Source: Bacteroidota bacterium (lineage in GTDB: Bacteria > Bacteroidota > Bacteroidia > Flavobacteriales > Flavobacteriaceae). From it: a stretch of DNA of 39,772 nucleotides. This document shows positions 7,946 to 16,916 of this stretch, piece after piece. The number at the start of each line of letters is the position of its first letter. Position 1 is the first letter of the stretch. The position numbers were made by a program, and so were the translations under genes. The stretch covers positions 1 to 39,772 of the forward strand of contig JAGXRT010000030.1 in assembly GCA_018335575.1 (NCBI GenBank). The letters are read 5' to 3'. The notes below the pieces were generated by a model. That model was not told the DNA's origin and ran no database searches. It saw only the letters and a program-made list of their open reading frames with translations.

Positions 7946-10900
7946 TTATTTGGAGCCAAATTTATTTAAAATTTGAATTAAATCCTTTTTAACAATTGGC
8001 TTTGCTAAGTAATCTTCAAATCCTTCACTTAGTAAGTATTTTTTGTCAGATTCCATTGAAAATGCAGTTAGTGCAATAATTGGTACAGTATTGTTAAACT
8101 CTTTTATTTTTTTAGAAGCTTCAATACCGTTCATAACAGGCATTTTTATATCCATTAAAATAAATTTAATTTCTGGATTATTTTTAGCTAATTCTACAGC
8201 TTCGACTCCGTTTTCTGCAAAGAGAAGTTTTATTTCTAAATCGTCTAAGATTTCTTCAATAAATATTTGATTGTATTCTTCATCTTCTGCAACCAAAATG
8301 GTAATTTCTTTATTCATAGTAGTTGTTATTTCTGTTTCAATTGTAATTTTTTCTATATTTTCTGGTTGTTTATCTTTTTCAACATTGATGTACGGAATTG
8401 TAAAATAGAAATTACTTCCCTTATTTATTTCAGAGGTAAGCCAAATTTTACCGCCCAATAATTCTACAAATCGCTTACAAATAGATAAGCCCAACCCGTT
8501 TCCTATGGTTTCCTTTGTATATTCTTGATTTACCTGTTTAAATCGTTCAAAAATATCTTCGTGGTATTTTTTTTCAATTCCTTTACCGGTATCAGCAACA
8601 CAGAATTCTAACATGTTTTCTTTAAGCCGATAGCTAATATCAACCTTGCCGATTTTTGTAAATTTAATGGCATTATTAATTAAATTTGTTAATATCTGTT
8701 GCAATTTGGTTGCATCGGTTTCTATAATTGCCAAATGGTTTTCTAACGGCAATTTGTAATTTAATTCAAGCCCTTTTTCATCACTTTTCTGACTAAAAAA
8801 TGCGTGCAGCTCCACTATCATATTATTGAGATCTACAGCTTCAAAATTAAGTTTTGCTAAACCGGCTTCTATAGTAGACATGTCTAAAACATCGTTTATA
8901 ATTGAAAGCAATTGCTTGCTACTGTTCATTATAATATTAGAGTAGAACGACCTTTTTTCTTCTGTTAGTTTAGGGTCTTTTAACATTTCAGCAAAGCCTA
9001 TAATACCATTCATTGGTGTTCTAATTTCATGACTCATATTGGCTAAAAATGCGGATTTCAATCTATCGGCTTGTCGTGCTTTTTCCAATGCTTCTGCCAT
9101 TGCATTTTCATGTAATTTGCGTTGCGTTATATCTCTACCAATTCCGATAATGTTTTTTGGTAAATTATTTTCATCGTAATTTAAGACGGCAGATACCTCG
9201 ACAGGAAATGTAGATCCATCTTTTCTTGTCATTACCAGTTCGTAATTTAAAACGTTACCTGAAATAATTAAGTCATTAAATATTGATTTAATTAGATCTG
9301 CCTGATCTGATGAAAATCGTTTTAAATAATTTTTTCCAATTAGTTCCTCTTTTGAATTATAACCTAATTGTGTCACTAATTTTTGGTTACAATCTATGAC
9401 ATTTCCTTCTAAATCAAGAAGATTAACCATATCTGGAGATAATTCAAAAATGCTTCTGAATTTTTGCTCATTAGAATTTATGGCTAATCTGTTTTGAATG
9501 CGCTCTATAGCAATAGCTACTTGCTCTGCAATAATTTCTAAGACTTTTAAATCTTGATCTGTAAAAGCGTTTTCATTTTCATACGATTGAACAGCTAGTG
9601 CACCAATAACTTTATTGTGATTAATTAATGGAACTCCTAGCCAAACGGCTGAATCAGGACCAATGAGTTTTATTTTCCCTTCTTTTTCTAATTGTCTGGC
9701 ATCGTTTCTTTTTATTTTTAAAGGTTTTCTATGGTTAATCAAATAACCCGTAAGTGATCCCTTGGCATCAAATTCACTATATGATTGATATTCTTTTACC
9801 TTATCATCACTTATATATGGAATTGTTAATTTATCTGTTTTTTCGTTATATAAAGCCAGATAAAAGTTAGAAGTATCAATAATGCTAGAAAGTTCTTTTT
9901 TAATAGTTTTACTAAATTGTGCAATGTGTCCTACTTCCGGAATTTTTTTGGTAATATTTAAGAGAATTTCATTGGTTTTCAGTGCTTTTAATCTTGCTGT
10001 AATATCTCGTTGTATTGCGATAAATCCAACAATTTCATTGTCTTTATCAATTACTGAACTTAAAGTAGATTCTACATCAATTAATTGCCCGTTTTTGTGT
10101 TTATTTTTTAATTCCAAATTAACGGGTTTTTTGTTATATAAAGATTTCCATAAATTGTTATAAACTTCATTCGGTAATAATCCGCTTTTTAAAATTCTTG
10201 GTGTGGTTTTGCCAATTAAATCCTCTGATGAATATCCATATAAAGCTGTAAAAGAAGAATTTACATAAGTAAATACACCGTTAATATCAGTCATAAAAAC
10301 TACATCTTTCGCAGCATCTACAGCTTTATTAACTTGTAAAAGTTTTTTTGCAAAGGCTTTTTCGGCTTTAAGTAATTTATCTTCTGTTTTTAAACGCTCG
10401 ATCTCGGCACCGGTTCTGGTTGCAAATAATTGAATAATTGACTCCGCAAATTGTGTATTTTCTAGCGGATTTTTAAATAGCCCAACGATAATTCCAATTA
10501 CATTTTTTTGGCTATCTATTAACGGAACACCAACGTATCCTTCTATTTCCATCTCGGTTAACAATGCATCATCAGGAAAAAGTTTAGCTACATGAGTTGC
10601 ATAACTACAAGCATTTAAGTTAAGAACTTCTTGACACGGTGTGCCTTTTAAATTATATGAAAAATTGTCGATAATCTGACCTTGATAACAAGTTAAATTA
10701 GTTTGTACTAGCAACGGATTATCATTATCTAATAAACCGATAAAGGTGTAATCGGCATTTAAAACAGAGCATAATTGTAAAGTTATTTCTTTTAAATACT
10801 CGTTTCCTGTGATGGTTGAAACAGAGTTTAAAATAGTATTTATGGCATTTTCTAGTATGTATTGATCTGTAATATCATCAATAAATCCATGTAATTCCAA

Positions 10901-13900
10901 AGGTGAACCATTTTCATTTCTTTTTACAGTAGTTCGTTCACTAACCCATCTAATTCTTCCGTCTTTTGTAAATACCCTATATGGGCTTAACTTATAATAA
11001 GTTACACTAGTATCATTAAGAAACCCAATTGCTTCTTTGTTAGATATGTCTAGATCTTCAGGATGCATAATTACGCTAAAGTCTATTATTTCATTTAACA
11101 TTTCATGTACTGTATAGCCTAAAATGCGAGATACATTTTCTGAGATATATTTAATAGGCCATGTTGGAATATTTTCCCAAACTATAGCAATAGAATTACT
11201 GTTGTTTATTACATTACTGGCTTCTTTAATTTTATCATTTAAAATTTTTTGTTCTGTTATGTCTTGGAAAAAGATGGAGAGTCCTTTTTTTGAAGGATAA
11301 ATTCTGTTTTCAAACCATTTTTTGTGTGGTTTATAAAATTCATCATAGATAATAGTTTTTTGAGTATTAAAAGCTAAATGACAATTGTTATAAAAGGGTG
11401 TACCAATAATTTCTGGGTCTATATCCCAAATATTTTTACCTATTAATTCTTCGGCTCTGTACTCTAGCATAAGTGCTGCTTGTGGGTTAATATAAGTGTA
11501 AACCCAATTGTTATCTAAGGTTATGAATCCTTCTGTAATGGTTTTTAAGGTATTTTCTAATATTTCATGTGATTCGTTAAGTTTGCTTTGTATGAGGTAT
11601 TGCTCGGTAAAATCCTCAAATACGCCGTTAAATGAAATTATTTTTCCTTTATTATTTAATTCAAAATCTACCCGGTCTTTTATCCACTTAATAGTGCCAT
11701 CTTTAGTAATTATGCGATAAATGGGTTGAAAATATGAATTTCTATTGCCCGATTTTATGTAATTTTCAATTGACGTTTTAACGATATCAATATCATCGGG
11801 ATGAACTAGATCAGAAAATTTTATTTTATTTTTATAGATTTCATCTGCTGTATATCCCAATACTGTTTTTGCATTATCAGAAATAAATTCAAAATTTAAA
11901 TCATCATCATTCTTAATTGTATATAATAAGGTTTTACTGTTATTAATAATAGTAAATGCTTGTTCTAATTTTTTATGGGCTACCTTTTCATCAGTAATGT
12001 TTTTAAAAAATATAGAAACCCCCTCTTGATTAGGAAATACTCTATTTAAAAACCAACTGTTAGTATCATTATAATATTCTTCAAATGAAATTGGCTTTTT
12101 AGTATCCATTACATTTTTGCAATGATTATGGAAATTTTTATCCATAGAATCCGGATAAATTGAAAATAAGCTATTTCCAATTAATTCATCTAAGGTCTTA
12201 TTTAAGTATAAAGCAGCCTGTGGATTTGCATAGGTGTAGATAAAATTTTTATCAAAGGTTAGAAACCCTTCGGTTATGGTATTTAGTGTGTTTTGTAATA
12301 TTTCATCGGTTTTCTTCAACTCGAGTTCTGCAAGGTATTGGCTGTTGATATCTTCAACAAAACCTTGAGTTGATATGATTTCACCTTTTTTGTTTCGTTG
12401 AATTTCTGAACGGTCTTTTACCCATTTTAACGAACCATCTTTACAAATAATTCGGTAGGGTTGGTGCCAATAATAATCATCTGTATCAATTCTGTTATGA
12501 TAAGCGGCTTCTGAAAATACACGTTCTTTATCCTCAGAAAAAATAATTTCATCGTATTTAAAATTACCAGACATTAATTCGGATTGTGTGTATCCAAATA
12601 ATTGTTCACAGTTTTCTGTTACAAACTTTATTGTATAGCCTTCGGAAACGTTCCATGAAATGGCAACTGATTTACTTTTATTTATAATGGAATAGGCATT
12701 TTCTAATTTTTGATTCACTAATTTTCGTTCGGTTATGTCTTGGAAAAATATGGAAATACCTTCGGATGATGGTATAATTCTATTTTCAAACCAACGGTTC
12801 CAAGGTGTGTAAAAATCTTCAAAAATTATAGGTTTTTGAGTTTCAAAGGCTTCATAATAAATTTTGTAAAAAGGCTGATCTATTCCTTCCGGAAATTCTG
12901 TCCAAATATGTTTTCCAATTAAATCTTCAATTTTTTTGCCAAACATTTCAGCAGCTTTTGGATTTACATGGGTGTATACCCAGTTTTTATCCAACTGAAC
13001 AAACCCATCGGTCATATTATAAAGTGTTTGTTCTAATGCTTCTCTAGACTCATTTAATTCTAATTGGAAAAGTGTTTTTGCTGTTATATCTTGTAAAGTA
13101 CCAATAGTTTTAATTGGTTTTCCATTAGAATCATACGTAGTATTACCTTTTTCATGTATGTATTTTATATTGCCTTTGGCAGTTATTATACGATACTCAA
13201 AATCATAGGATATTTTTGAAGTTATTGAATCGTGAAAAATATTGATTAGATCTTCTCTATCATCTGGATGTACAAATTCTAAAAAACACTCTTCTCTGGT
13301 GGGTAATTGTTCGGGTGTTGCTTCAAAAATTCTGTAAAACTCGTCAGTTCGTTCTATTAACTGATTTTCATGGTATAATGAAAAACTACCGATAAGTGCG
13401 ATTTGTTGTGCTTGATTTAAGTTTAGTTGCTTTTCTTCGATTTCTGCTAATAATTTTTTTCGTAAGCTTATGTTTTCTGCAGAAAATAACAATTTGCCTG
13501 AATCTTTTTTATATTTTAATACTGAAAACCTAACCAGTGCATGAAATAATTCACCGTCGATTGTTTTTAGGGTTGTTTCATAGTTGCCAGATGATTTTCC
13601 TTGGGTTATGTTTATAAATATTTCTTTAACAATTTCTATGGCATGTTTTGAAAATAAGTTCGGTAAATTTTTATGAAATTCTTCTTTGTTTTTGGCTTTA
13701 AATAACTTTAAAGCCTCTAAATTTACATTGTTAACAAAAATTAGTTTTAAACATTTTTGGAACAGCGCTTCATCCTCTAATAAACTATCAATATTGTGTT
13801 CATTTGCACCAAGTTCCATTAAAGTTTTTAGTACCGCTGTAAAATTTTCTTCAAATAAAGCTATTGGAGCATTGTCAAATAAAACTTGGTATTCTGCTTG

Positions 13901-14878
13901 GCTTTCTTTGATTTCATTTTCAACCAATACTTGTTTTGTGATATCCTGAGCTGTACCTACTGATGTTATAGGTTCATTTTTTTCATTGTAGTAGGTATGA
14001 CCATTTTCTAAAATGTACTTTATATTTTTTGAAGGTGTGATAATTCTGTACTGAACTTCATATTCTTCCTTATTTGATATAGCTTGGTTAAACACATTTT
14101 GATAATGTATAAGATCATCTTTGTGAATAAATTGCAGGAAACTTTCAAAAGTTAAATCCGTTTCAGATTTTTTTATTTCAAGTATATTATAAATTTCTTT
14201 GCTTCTTTTAATTTCATTAGTTAGATGATTAAACGTCCAGTTGCCCAGTTTAGCAATTTTTTGAGCTTCTATATACCTTTGTTCACTCTCACGAAGTTTA
14301 TCGCTAATTTTCCTTTCTTTTGTTATATCAACTATGGAAACTAAAATTCTTTCCAAACTTTTTTCATAACCAGGTACAACTTTATACTTTAATTTAATAT
14401 GAATTCTTTCGCCACTTAGAGTTGTATTAATAGTTTCAGCTTCTAACTCATAAATGTTAGTAAATAACTTTTGAAATAAACTTTTGAATACATTAACTGC
14501 ATCAATAGTAAAAACCTTGGATAAGTTATTTAATAAGTCATCTTTAGTTTTGGCTTTGTACAGTTCAACACAGGCTTTGTTTACATTAGTAACTTTTACT
14601 AATGAAAGGATGTTGTAAATATGCGCTGGATTTGTATCAAAAAATGTACTTAAATTTGTTAGTTTATTGCAGTTTTCTGTAATGTATTTTTTAGCTTCAG
14701 AAAAATCTTCTTCCCATAAAGCAATAGGAGATTCTTCAAATAAAGCTACATAATCATTCTTAGCTTTATTTAATTCTTCCATTTTAAAATACTGATCTTC
14801 CAGTAAACTCAAAATTACTTTTCTCGAGTCTTCGGTATTTTTAAATAATTCTTCAATATAATCATGAGTAAACTCCAT
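7946..14878 (-). CDS. Giant cytoplasmic hybrid sensor histidine kinase (about 12 PAS, 2 GAF, HisKA, HATPase, receiver)
   Basis: This 2310-residue single ORF is a multi-sensor hybrid kinase. Approximate domains: two copies of a PAS pair (A/B type: 45-190 + 198-325 and 331-475 + 482-610); three copies of another PAS pair (C/D type: 613-725 + 726-857, 858-970 + 971-1102, 1103-1215 + 1216-1345); GAF (1346-1498); PAS (1513-1632); GAF (1637-1795); PAS (1800-1925); coiled linker; HisKA with phospho-acceptor His1950 in SHEIRTP; HATPase with the N-box at NNAIKFT (2068-2074), DTGKGI (2096-2101) and GNGLGL (2126-2131); and a receiver with Asp2199, phospho-acceptor Asp2243 in LMDIKMP, Thr2271 and Lys2293. 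All catalytic residues look intact. No signal peptide, membrane helix or DNA-binding output domain is visible, and no HPt protein lies nearby. The gene follows a MASE1 membrane-protein gene by 55 bases with no promoter between, suggesting co-expression. The PAS repeats are diverged copies, not near-identical DNA. Confidence 0.95.
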   Translation of the reverse strand: MEFTHDYIEELFKNTEDSRKVILSLLEDQYFKMEELNKAKNDYVALFEESPIALWEEDFSEAKKYITENCNKLTNLSTFFDTNPAHIYNILSLVKVTNVNKACVELYKAKTKDDLLNNLSKVFTIDAVNVFKSLFQKLFTNIYELEAETINTTLSGERIHIKLKYKVVPGYEKSLERILVSIVDITKERKISDKLRESEQRYIEAQKIAKLGNWTFNHLTNEIKRSKEIYNILEIKKSETDLTFESFLQFIHKDDLIHYQNVFNQAISNKEEYEVQYRIITPSKNIKYILENGHTYYNEKNEPITSVGTAQDITKQVLVENEIKESQAEYQVLFDNAPIALFEENFTAVLKTLMELGANEHNIDSLLEDEALFQKCLKLIFVNNVNLEALKLFKAKNKEEFHKNLPNLFSKHAIEIVKEIFINITQGKSSGNYETTLKTIDGELFHALVRFSVLKYKKDSGKLLFSAENISLRKKLLAEIEEKQLNLNQAQQIALIGSFSLYHENQLIERTDEFYRIFEATPEQLPTREECFLEFVHPDDREDLINIFHDSITSKISYDFEYRIITAKGNIKYIHEKGNTTYDSNGKPIKTIGTLQDITAKTLFQLELNESREALEQTLYNMTDGFVQLDKNWVYTHVNPKAAEMFGKKIEDLIGKHIWTEFPEGIDQPFYKIYYEAFETQKPIIFEDFYTPWNRWFENRIIPSSEGISIFFQDITERKLVNQKLENAYSIINKSKSVAISWNVSEGYTIKFVTENCEQLFGYTQSELMSGNFKYDEIIFSEDKERVFSEAAYHNRIDTDDYYWHQPYRIICKDGSLKWVKDRSEIQRNKKGEIISTQGFVEDINSQYLAELELKKTDEILQNTLNTITEGFLTFDKNFIYTYANPQAALYLNKTLDELIGNSLFSIYPDSMDKNFHNHCKNVMDTKKPISFEEYYNDTNSWFLNRVFPNQEGVSIFFKNITDEKVAHKKLEQAFTIINNSKTLLYTIKNDDDLNFEFISDNAKTVLGYTADEIYKNKIKFSDLVHPDDIDIVKTSIENYIKSGNRNSYFQPIYRIITKDGTIKWIKDRVDFELNNKGKIISFNGVFEDFTEQYLIQSKLNESHEILENTLKTITEGFITLDNNWVYTYINPQAALMLEYRAEELIGKNIWDIDPEIIGTPFYNNCHLAFNTQKTIIYDEFYKPHKKWFENRIYPSKKGLSIFFQDITEQKILNDKIKEASNVINNSNSIAIVWENIPTWPIKYISENVSRILGYTVHEMLNEIIDFSVIMHPEDLDISNKEAIGFLNDTSVTYYKLSPYRVFTKDGRIRWVSERTTVKRNENGSPLELHGFIDDITDQYILENAINTILNSVSTITGNEYLKEITLQLCSVLNADYTFIGLLDNDNPLLVQTNLTCYQGQIIDNFSYNLKGTPCQEVLNLNACSYATHVAKLFPDDALLTEMEIEGYVGVPLIDSQKNVIGIIVGLFKNPLENTQFAESIIQLFATRTGAEIERLKTEDKLLKAEKAFAKKLLQVNKAVDAAKDVVFMTDINGVFTYVNSSFTALYGYSSEDLIGKTTPRILKSGLLPNEVYNNLWKSLYNKKPVNLELKNKHKNGQLIDVESTLSSVIDKDNEIVGFIAIQRDITARLKALKTNEILLNITKKIPEVGHIAQFSKTIKKELSSIIDTSNFYLALYNEKTDKLTIPYISDDKVKEYQSYSEFDAKGSLTGYLINHRKPLKIKRNDARQLEKEGKIKLIGPDSAVWLGVPLINHNKVIGALAVQSYENENAFTDQDLKVLEIIAEQVAIAIERIQNRLAINSNEQKFRSIFELSPDMVNLLDLEGNVIDCNQKLVTQLGYNSKEELIGKNYLKRFSSDQADLIKSIFNDLIISGNVLNYELVMTRKDGSTFPVEVSAVLNYDENNLPKNIIGIGRDITQRKLHENAMAEALEKARQADRLKSAFLANMSHEIRTPMNGIIGFAEMLKDPKLTEEKRSFYSNIIMNSSKQLLSIINDVLDMSTIEAGLAKLNFEAVDLNNMIVELHAFFSQKSDEKGLELNYKLPLENHLAIIETDATKLQQILTNLINNAIKFTKIGKVDISYRLKENMLEFCVADTGKGIEKKYHEDIFERFKQVNQEYTKETIGNGLGLSICKRFVELLGGKIWLTSEINKGSNFYFTIPYINVEKDKQPENIEKITIETEITTTMNKEITILVAEDEEYNQIFIEEILDDLEIKLLFAENGVEAVELAKNNPEIKFILMDIKMPVMNGIEASKKIKEFNNTVPIIALTAFSMESDKKYLLSEGFEDYLAKPIVKKDLIQILNKFGSK
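7957..7964 (-). promoter_or_regulatory. Possible -7 box for the S9 peptidase gene
   Basis: On the minus strand TAAATTTG, a consensus -7 match, lies 44 bases before the peptidase ATG. It is inside the last codons of the histidine-kinase gene and has no clear -33 element, so it could be a coincidence of AT-rich coding sequence. Confidence 0.35.
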
Positions 14879-14933
14879 AAACTGAATTATTTAGTTCTAT
14901 AATTTTTTATTTTTACTAATGTATAAATAAAGT

Positions 14934-15989
14934 TTAATTTTTAAAGTATTTTTTCTCTTTTCCTTGCAATTTTAACAAGTCATTGACTTCGTTTTTTAAC
15001 TCAATGGTTCTTTTTTCTCTATCAATTGTAATTTTATTCCACTTGTTTAATTCAATGTTTTTTTCAATTAAATCGGCTTTTAAATTTTTATCATTTGTAA
15101 AAATAACCGATAAAAAAAGCGATGTAATGCTAAAAATAATGGTTAGGAAAATAAAAGGAATAACTGGGTTATCTGGGTAATCAATAGAAAATATATTTGG
15201 GATTGTAGTGTCTTTTAAAAGTATAGCAGAAAAGAAATAAATAAATAATACCATAATAGATGTTCCAAGTTTATTAAAACGCATAATTAGAAACAAGGTG
15301 TAGGGTATAATTAATGCAGCTGGGAAAAAATATCCTGTTGTAAAAAAAATGTTAATTAAAAAGTATAACAATAAAATTAGGGAAATAAATTCTATCAATT
15401 TAACTTTATTTGTAATTAAAATACATTCTTTTTTTAAATTTATAAATAAAGGCGTAAATATTAAAATTCCGGCAGATCCACCCAAAAACCAGCTAAGAAA
15501 TGTAGAAAAAAAGGAATTCCAATCGTCTTTAAAATAGGAAAACAAAGCAACTCCAAAAAGCGAATTAACCAAAGATGCAAAAAAAGCTCCAAAAATGATA
15601 AAGATAAGTGTGTTATATATATTCTTTAATGGATCTGTATTGTTAGTTAACAGTTTAGTATAGTAATAACCAATAAGTCCTTGTAAGGTATTAATAGAAG
15701 CAATTCCTACCAGTCCAAGTGTTGTTAATAGAATATTCTTTTCAAAATCAATAAAATTCTGAATATTAAAGAGCATTACACCTACAAAAATTGAAATCCA
15801 AATTTTTGTACCAAAAACAAAGAAGGCCGCTAAAGCAATACCTGAAGGAATCCAAATTATAGTATCGCCTTCAGCTAAAGCAAAAAGTTTTCCAAAATGA
15901 AAAGATAAATAATAAATAGCTAATGTAATAATAGTGGCATATAACCAATTTTTAGTAAAATACGATTTAAGTAAATAACGATCAACCAT
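14934..15989 (-). CDS. Stand-alone MASE1 membrane sensor protein
   Basis: MASE1 is a membrane sensory domain normally fused to histidine kinases or diguanylate cyclases. The 351-residue protein has about eight to ten hydrophobic segments between residues 15 and 297 and the MASE1 hallmark WIPSGIALAAFFVFG (46-60). FLGGSAGILIFTPL (168-181) is also typical. A C-terminal charged helix (about 300-345) includes REKRTIELKNEVNDLL, the coiled-coil linker that in fused MASE1 kinases leads straight into a PAS or kinase domain. Here the protein stops a few residues later. The next gene is the giant soluble hybrid kinase, so MASE1 may act as its membrane partner in trans (inference). No catalytic domain is present. 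Confidence 0.88.
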   Translation of the reverse strand: MVDRYLLKSYFTKNWLYATIITLAIYYLSFHFGKLFALAEGDTIIWIPSGIALAAFFVFGTKIWISIFVGVMLFNIQNFIDFEKNILLTTLGLVGIASINTLQGLIGYYYTKLLTNNTDPLKNIYNTLIFIIFGAFFASLVNSLFGVALFSYFKDDWNSFFSTFLSWFLGGSAGILIFTPLFINLKKECILITNKVKLIEFISLILLLYFLINIFFTTGYFFPAALIIPYTLFLIMRFNKLGTSIMVLFIYFFSAILLKDTTIPNIFSIDYPDNPVIPFIFLTIIFSITSLFLSVIFTNDKNLKADLIEKNIELNKWNKITIDREKRTIELKNEVNDLLKLQGKEKKYFKN

Positions 15990-16033
15990 TCATGGGTGTT
16001 TTTAAATTCAGCAATTTACAAAGATTTTAGTTA

Positions 16034-16041
16034 CAAAACTA
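16034..16041 (-). promoter_or_regulatory. -7 box for the MASE1-kinase operon
   Basis: On the minus strand TAGTTTTG matches TAnnTTTG and lies 44 bases before the MASE1 ATG, just downstream of the tRNA-Leu terminator. No clear -33 element is seen. No such box occurs in the 55 bases between the MASE1 and kinase genes. Confidence 0.5.
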
Positions 16042-16046
16042 TAAAC

Positions 16047-16074
16047 AAAAACCTAACTGTTTAAGTTAGGTTTT
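16047..16074 (-). terminator. Terminator after tRNA-Leu
   Basis: Inverted repeat AAAACCTAACT / AGTTAGGTTTT with a 5-base loop. On the minus strand it is followed by a T-rich tail and starts 4 bases after the tRNA-Leu 3' end. Confidence 0.85.
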
Positions 16075-16078
16075 AGAG

Positions 16079-16162
16079 TGCGCATGACTGGATTCGAACC
16101 AGCACAACCGTTTGGTCACCACCCCCTCAAGATGGCGTGTCTACCAATTTCACCACATGCGC
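16079..16162 (-). tRNA. tRNA-Leu (anticodon GAG)
   Basis: An 84-base class II tRNA on the minus strand. The acceptor stem GCGCATG pairs with CATGCGC, discriminator A. The D-loop contains GGTAGACAC, as in leucine tRNAs. The anticodon stem CCATC / GGTGG encloses loop TTGAGGG, giving anticodon GAG. There is a long variable arm, and the T-loop contains TTCGAAT. The 3' CCA is not encoded. Confidence 0.95.
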
Positions 16163-16182
16163 TTTAGCAGGAGTAAAAATAA

Positions 16183-16210
16183 AAAAAGTTAAGCGAATGC
16201 TCAACTTTTT
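16183..16210 (-). terminator. Terminator between tRNA-Lys and tRNA-Leu
   Basis: Inverted repeat AAAAAGTTAAGC / GCTCAACTTTTT with a 4-base loop. The single imperfect pair is a G-U wobble when read as minus-strand RNA but an A-C mismatch on the plus strand, and the minus strand continues into a T-run. Both show that it acts on the tRNA-Lys transcript. Confidence 0.75.
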
Positions 16211-16211
16211 G

Positions 16212-16284
16212 TGACCGGTCTGGGGCTCGAACCCAGGACCCCAACATTAAAAGTGTTGTGCTCTACCGACTGAGCTAACCGGTC
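16212..16284 (-). tRNA. tRNA-Lys (anticodon TTT)
   Basis: A 73-base tRNA on the minus strand. The acceptor stem GACCGGT pairs with ACCGGTC, discriminator A. The D-arm is GCTC...GAGC, the anticodon stem CAACA / TGTTG carries loop CTTTTAA (anticodon TTT), and the T-arm is CTGGG TTCGAGC CCCAG. The 3' CCA is not encoded. Confidence 0.97.
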
Positions 16285-16308
16285 TAATTTCCTTTTCTTT
16301 TGCGAGTG

Positions 16309-16338
16309 CAAATATACTATCAATATTTAAAGTTGCAA
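16309..16338 (-). promoter_or_regulatory. Promoter of tRNA-Lys
   Basis: On the minus strand a -33 TTG (16338-16336) is separated by 19 bases from a perfect -7 box TATATTTG (16316-16309), placed 24 bases before the mature tRNA 5' end. Spacing and both elements fit the Bacteroidota housekeeping promoter. Confidence 0.7.
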
Positions 16339-16385
16339 TGAAATATTTGTTTTTTTTAACCATATTTGTGTAATAAATTATTCGA

Positions 16386-16916
16386 ATGAAAATAGTTTTA
16401 GTAGGTTATATGGGCTCTGGCAAGTCGAGTATAGGAACTATACTTGCAAACAAATTAAAAATTGATTTTATTGATTTAGATGAATATATTGTACAAAAAG
16501 AGCAACTAACTATTAATGAAATATTTAATTTAAAAGGAGAAGTGTATTTTAGAAAAATAGAGCAAGTTTATCTTAAAGATGTACTTTGTACCGATGCAAA
16601 TTTTGTGTTAGCAGTAGGAGGAGGCACCCCTTGTTACGGCATAAATATGGATTTAATAAACAATTATTCTACCTCAATATACCTTAAAGCTTCCATTCAA
16701 TCAATTTCCAGTAGATTAGAAAAATGGAAGTACAAACGACCATTAATTGCACATATTCCAATTGAAAATTTACCAGAATTTATTGGAAAGCATTTATTTG
16801 AGCGAACACCATTTTATAGTAAGAGTAATTTTGAAATAATTACTGATAATAAATCTACAGAAGTTGTATCTGAAGAACTATTATTAATTTTACGAACTAG
16901 TTTAAATAAGCATTAA
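16386..16916 (+). CDS. aroK: Shikimate kinase
   Basis: Shikimate kinase phosphorylates shikimate at the 3-hydroxyl, a step towards chorismate and aromatic amino acids. The 176-residue length is typical. Visible motifs are the Walker A GYMGSGKSS (residues 7-15), the shikimate- and Mg-binding DLD (Asp30, Asp32), Arg56 in YFRKIE, GGG (78-80), the lid arginine Arg118 in KRPL, and Arg140 in ERTPFY. All substrate-binding residues appear present. A near-consensus -7 box CATATTTG lies at 16361-16368. The 3' end overlaps the convergent phosphoribosyltransferase gene by 20 bases. Confidence 0.95.
   Translation: MKIVLVGYMGSGKSSIGTILANKLKIDFIDLDEYIVQKEQLTINEIFNLKGEVYFRKIEQVYLKDVLCTDANFVLAVGGGTPCYGINMDLINNYSTSIYLKASIQSISSRLEKWKYKRPLIAHIPIENLPEFIGKHLFERTPFYSKSNFEIITDNKSTEVVSEELLLILRTSLNKH

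Noticed and set aside
9882-10163. Open frames on the plus strand inside the kinase gene (also 11508-11720, 13686-13949 and others)
   Set aside because: They are antisense to a well-supported coding region, show no recognisable protein features and have low-complexity, Ser/Leu/Phe-rich composition typical of reversed AT-rich coding DNA.
10844-13042. Repeats in the kinase gene as a DNA tandem-repeat or mobile element
   Set aside because: The similarity is at the protein-domain level; the DNA of the copies is strongly diverged, with no terminal repeats.
14879-14933. MASE1 and kinase genes as one gene broken by a sequencing error or frameshift
   Set aside because: The 55-base gap is very AT-rich and has stop codons in all three frames, and the kinase has its own ATG and complete first PAS domain.
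16079-16284. The two tRNA genes as a site of integration for a mobile element
   Set aside because: Both tRNAs are complete, there is no integrase gene nearby and no repeated tRNA 3' end was seen in the flanks.
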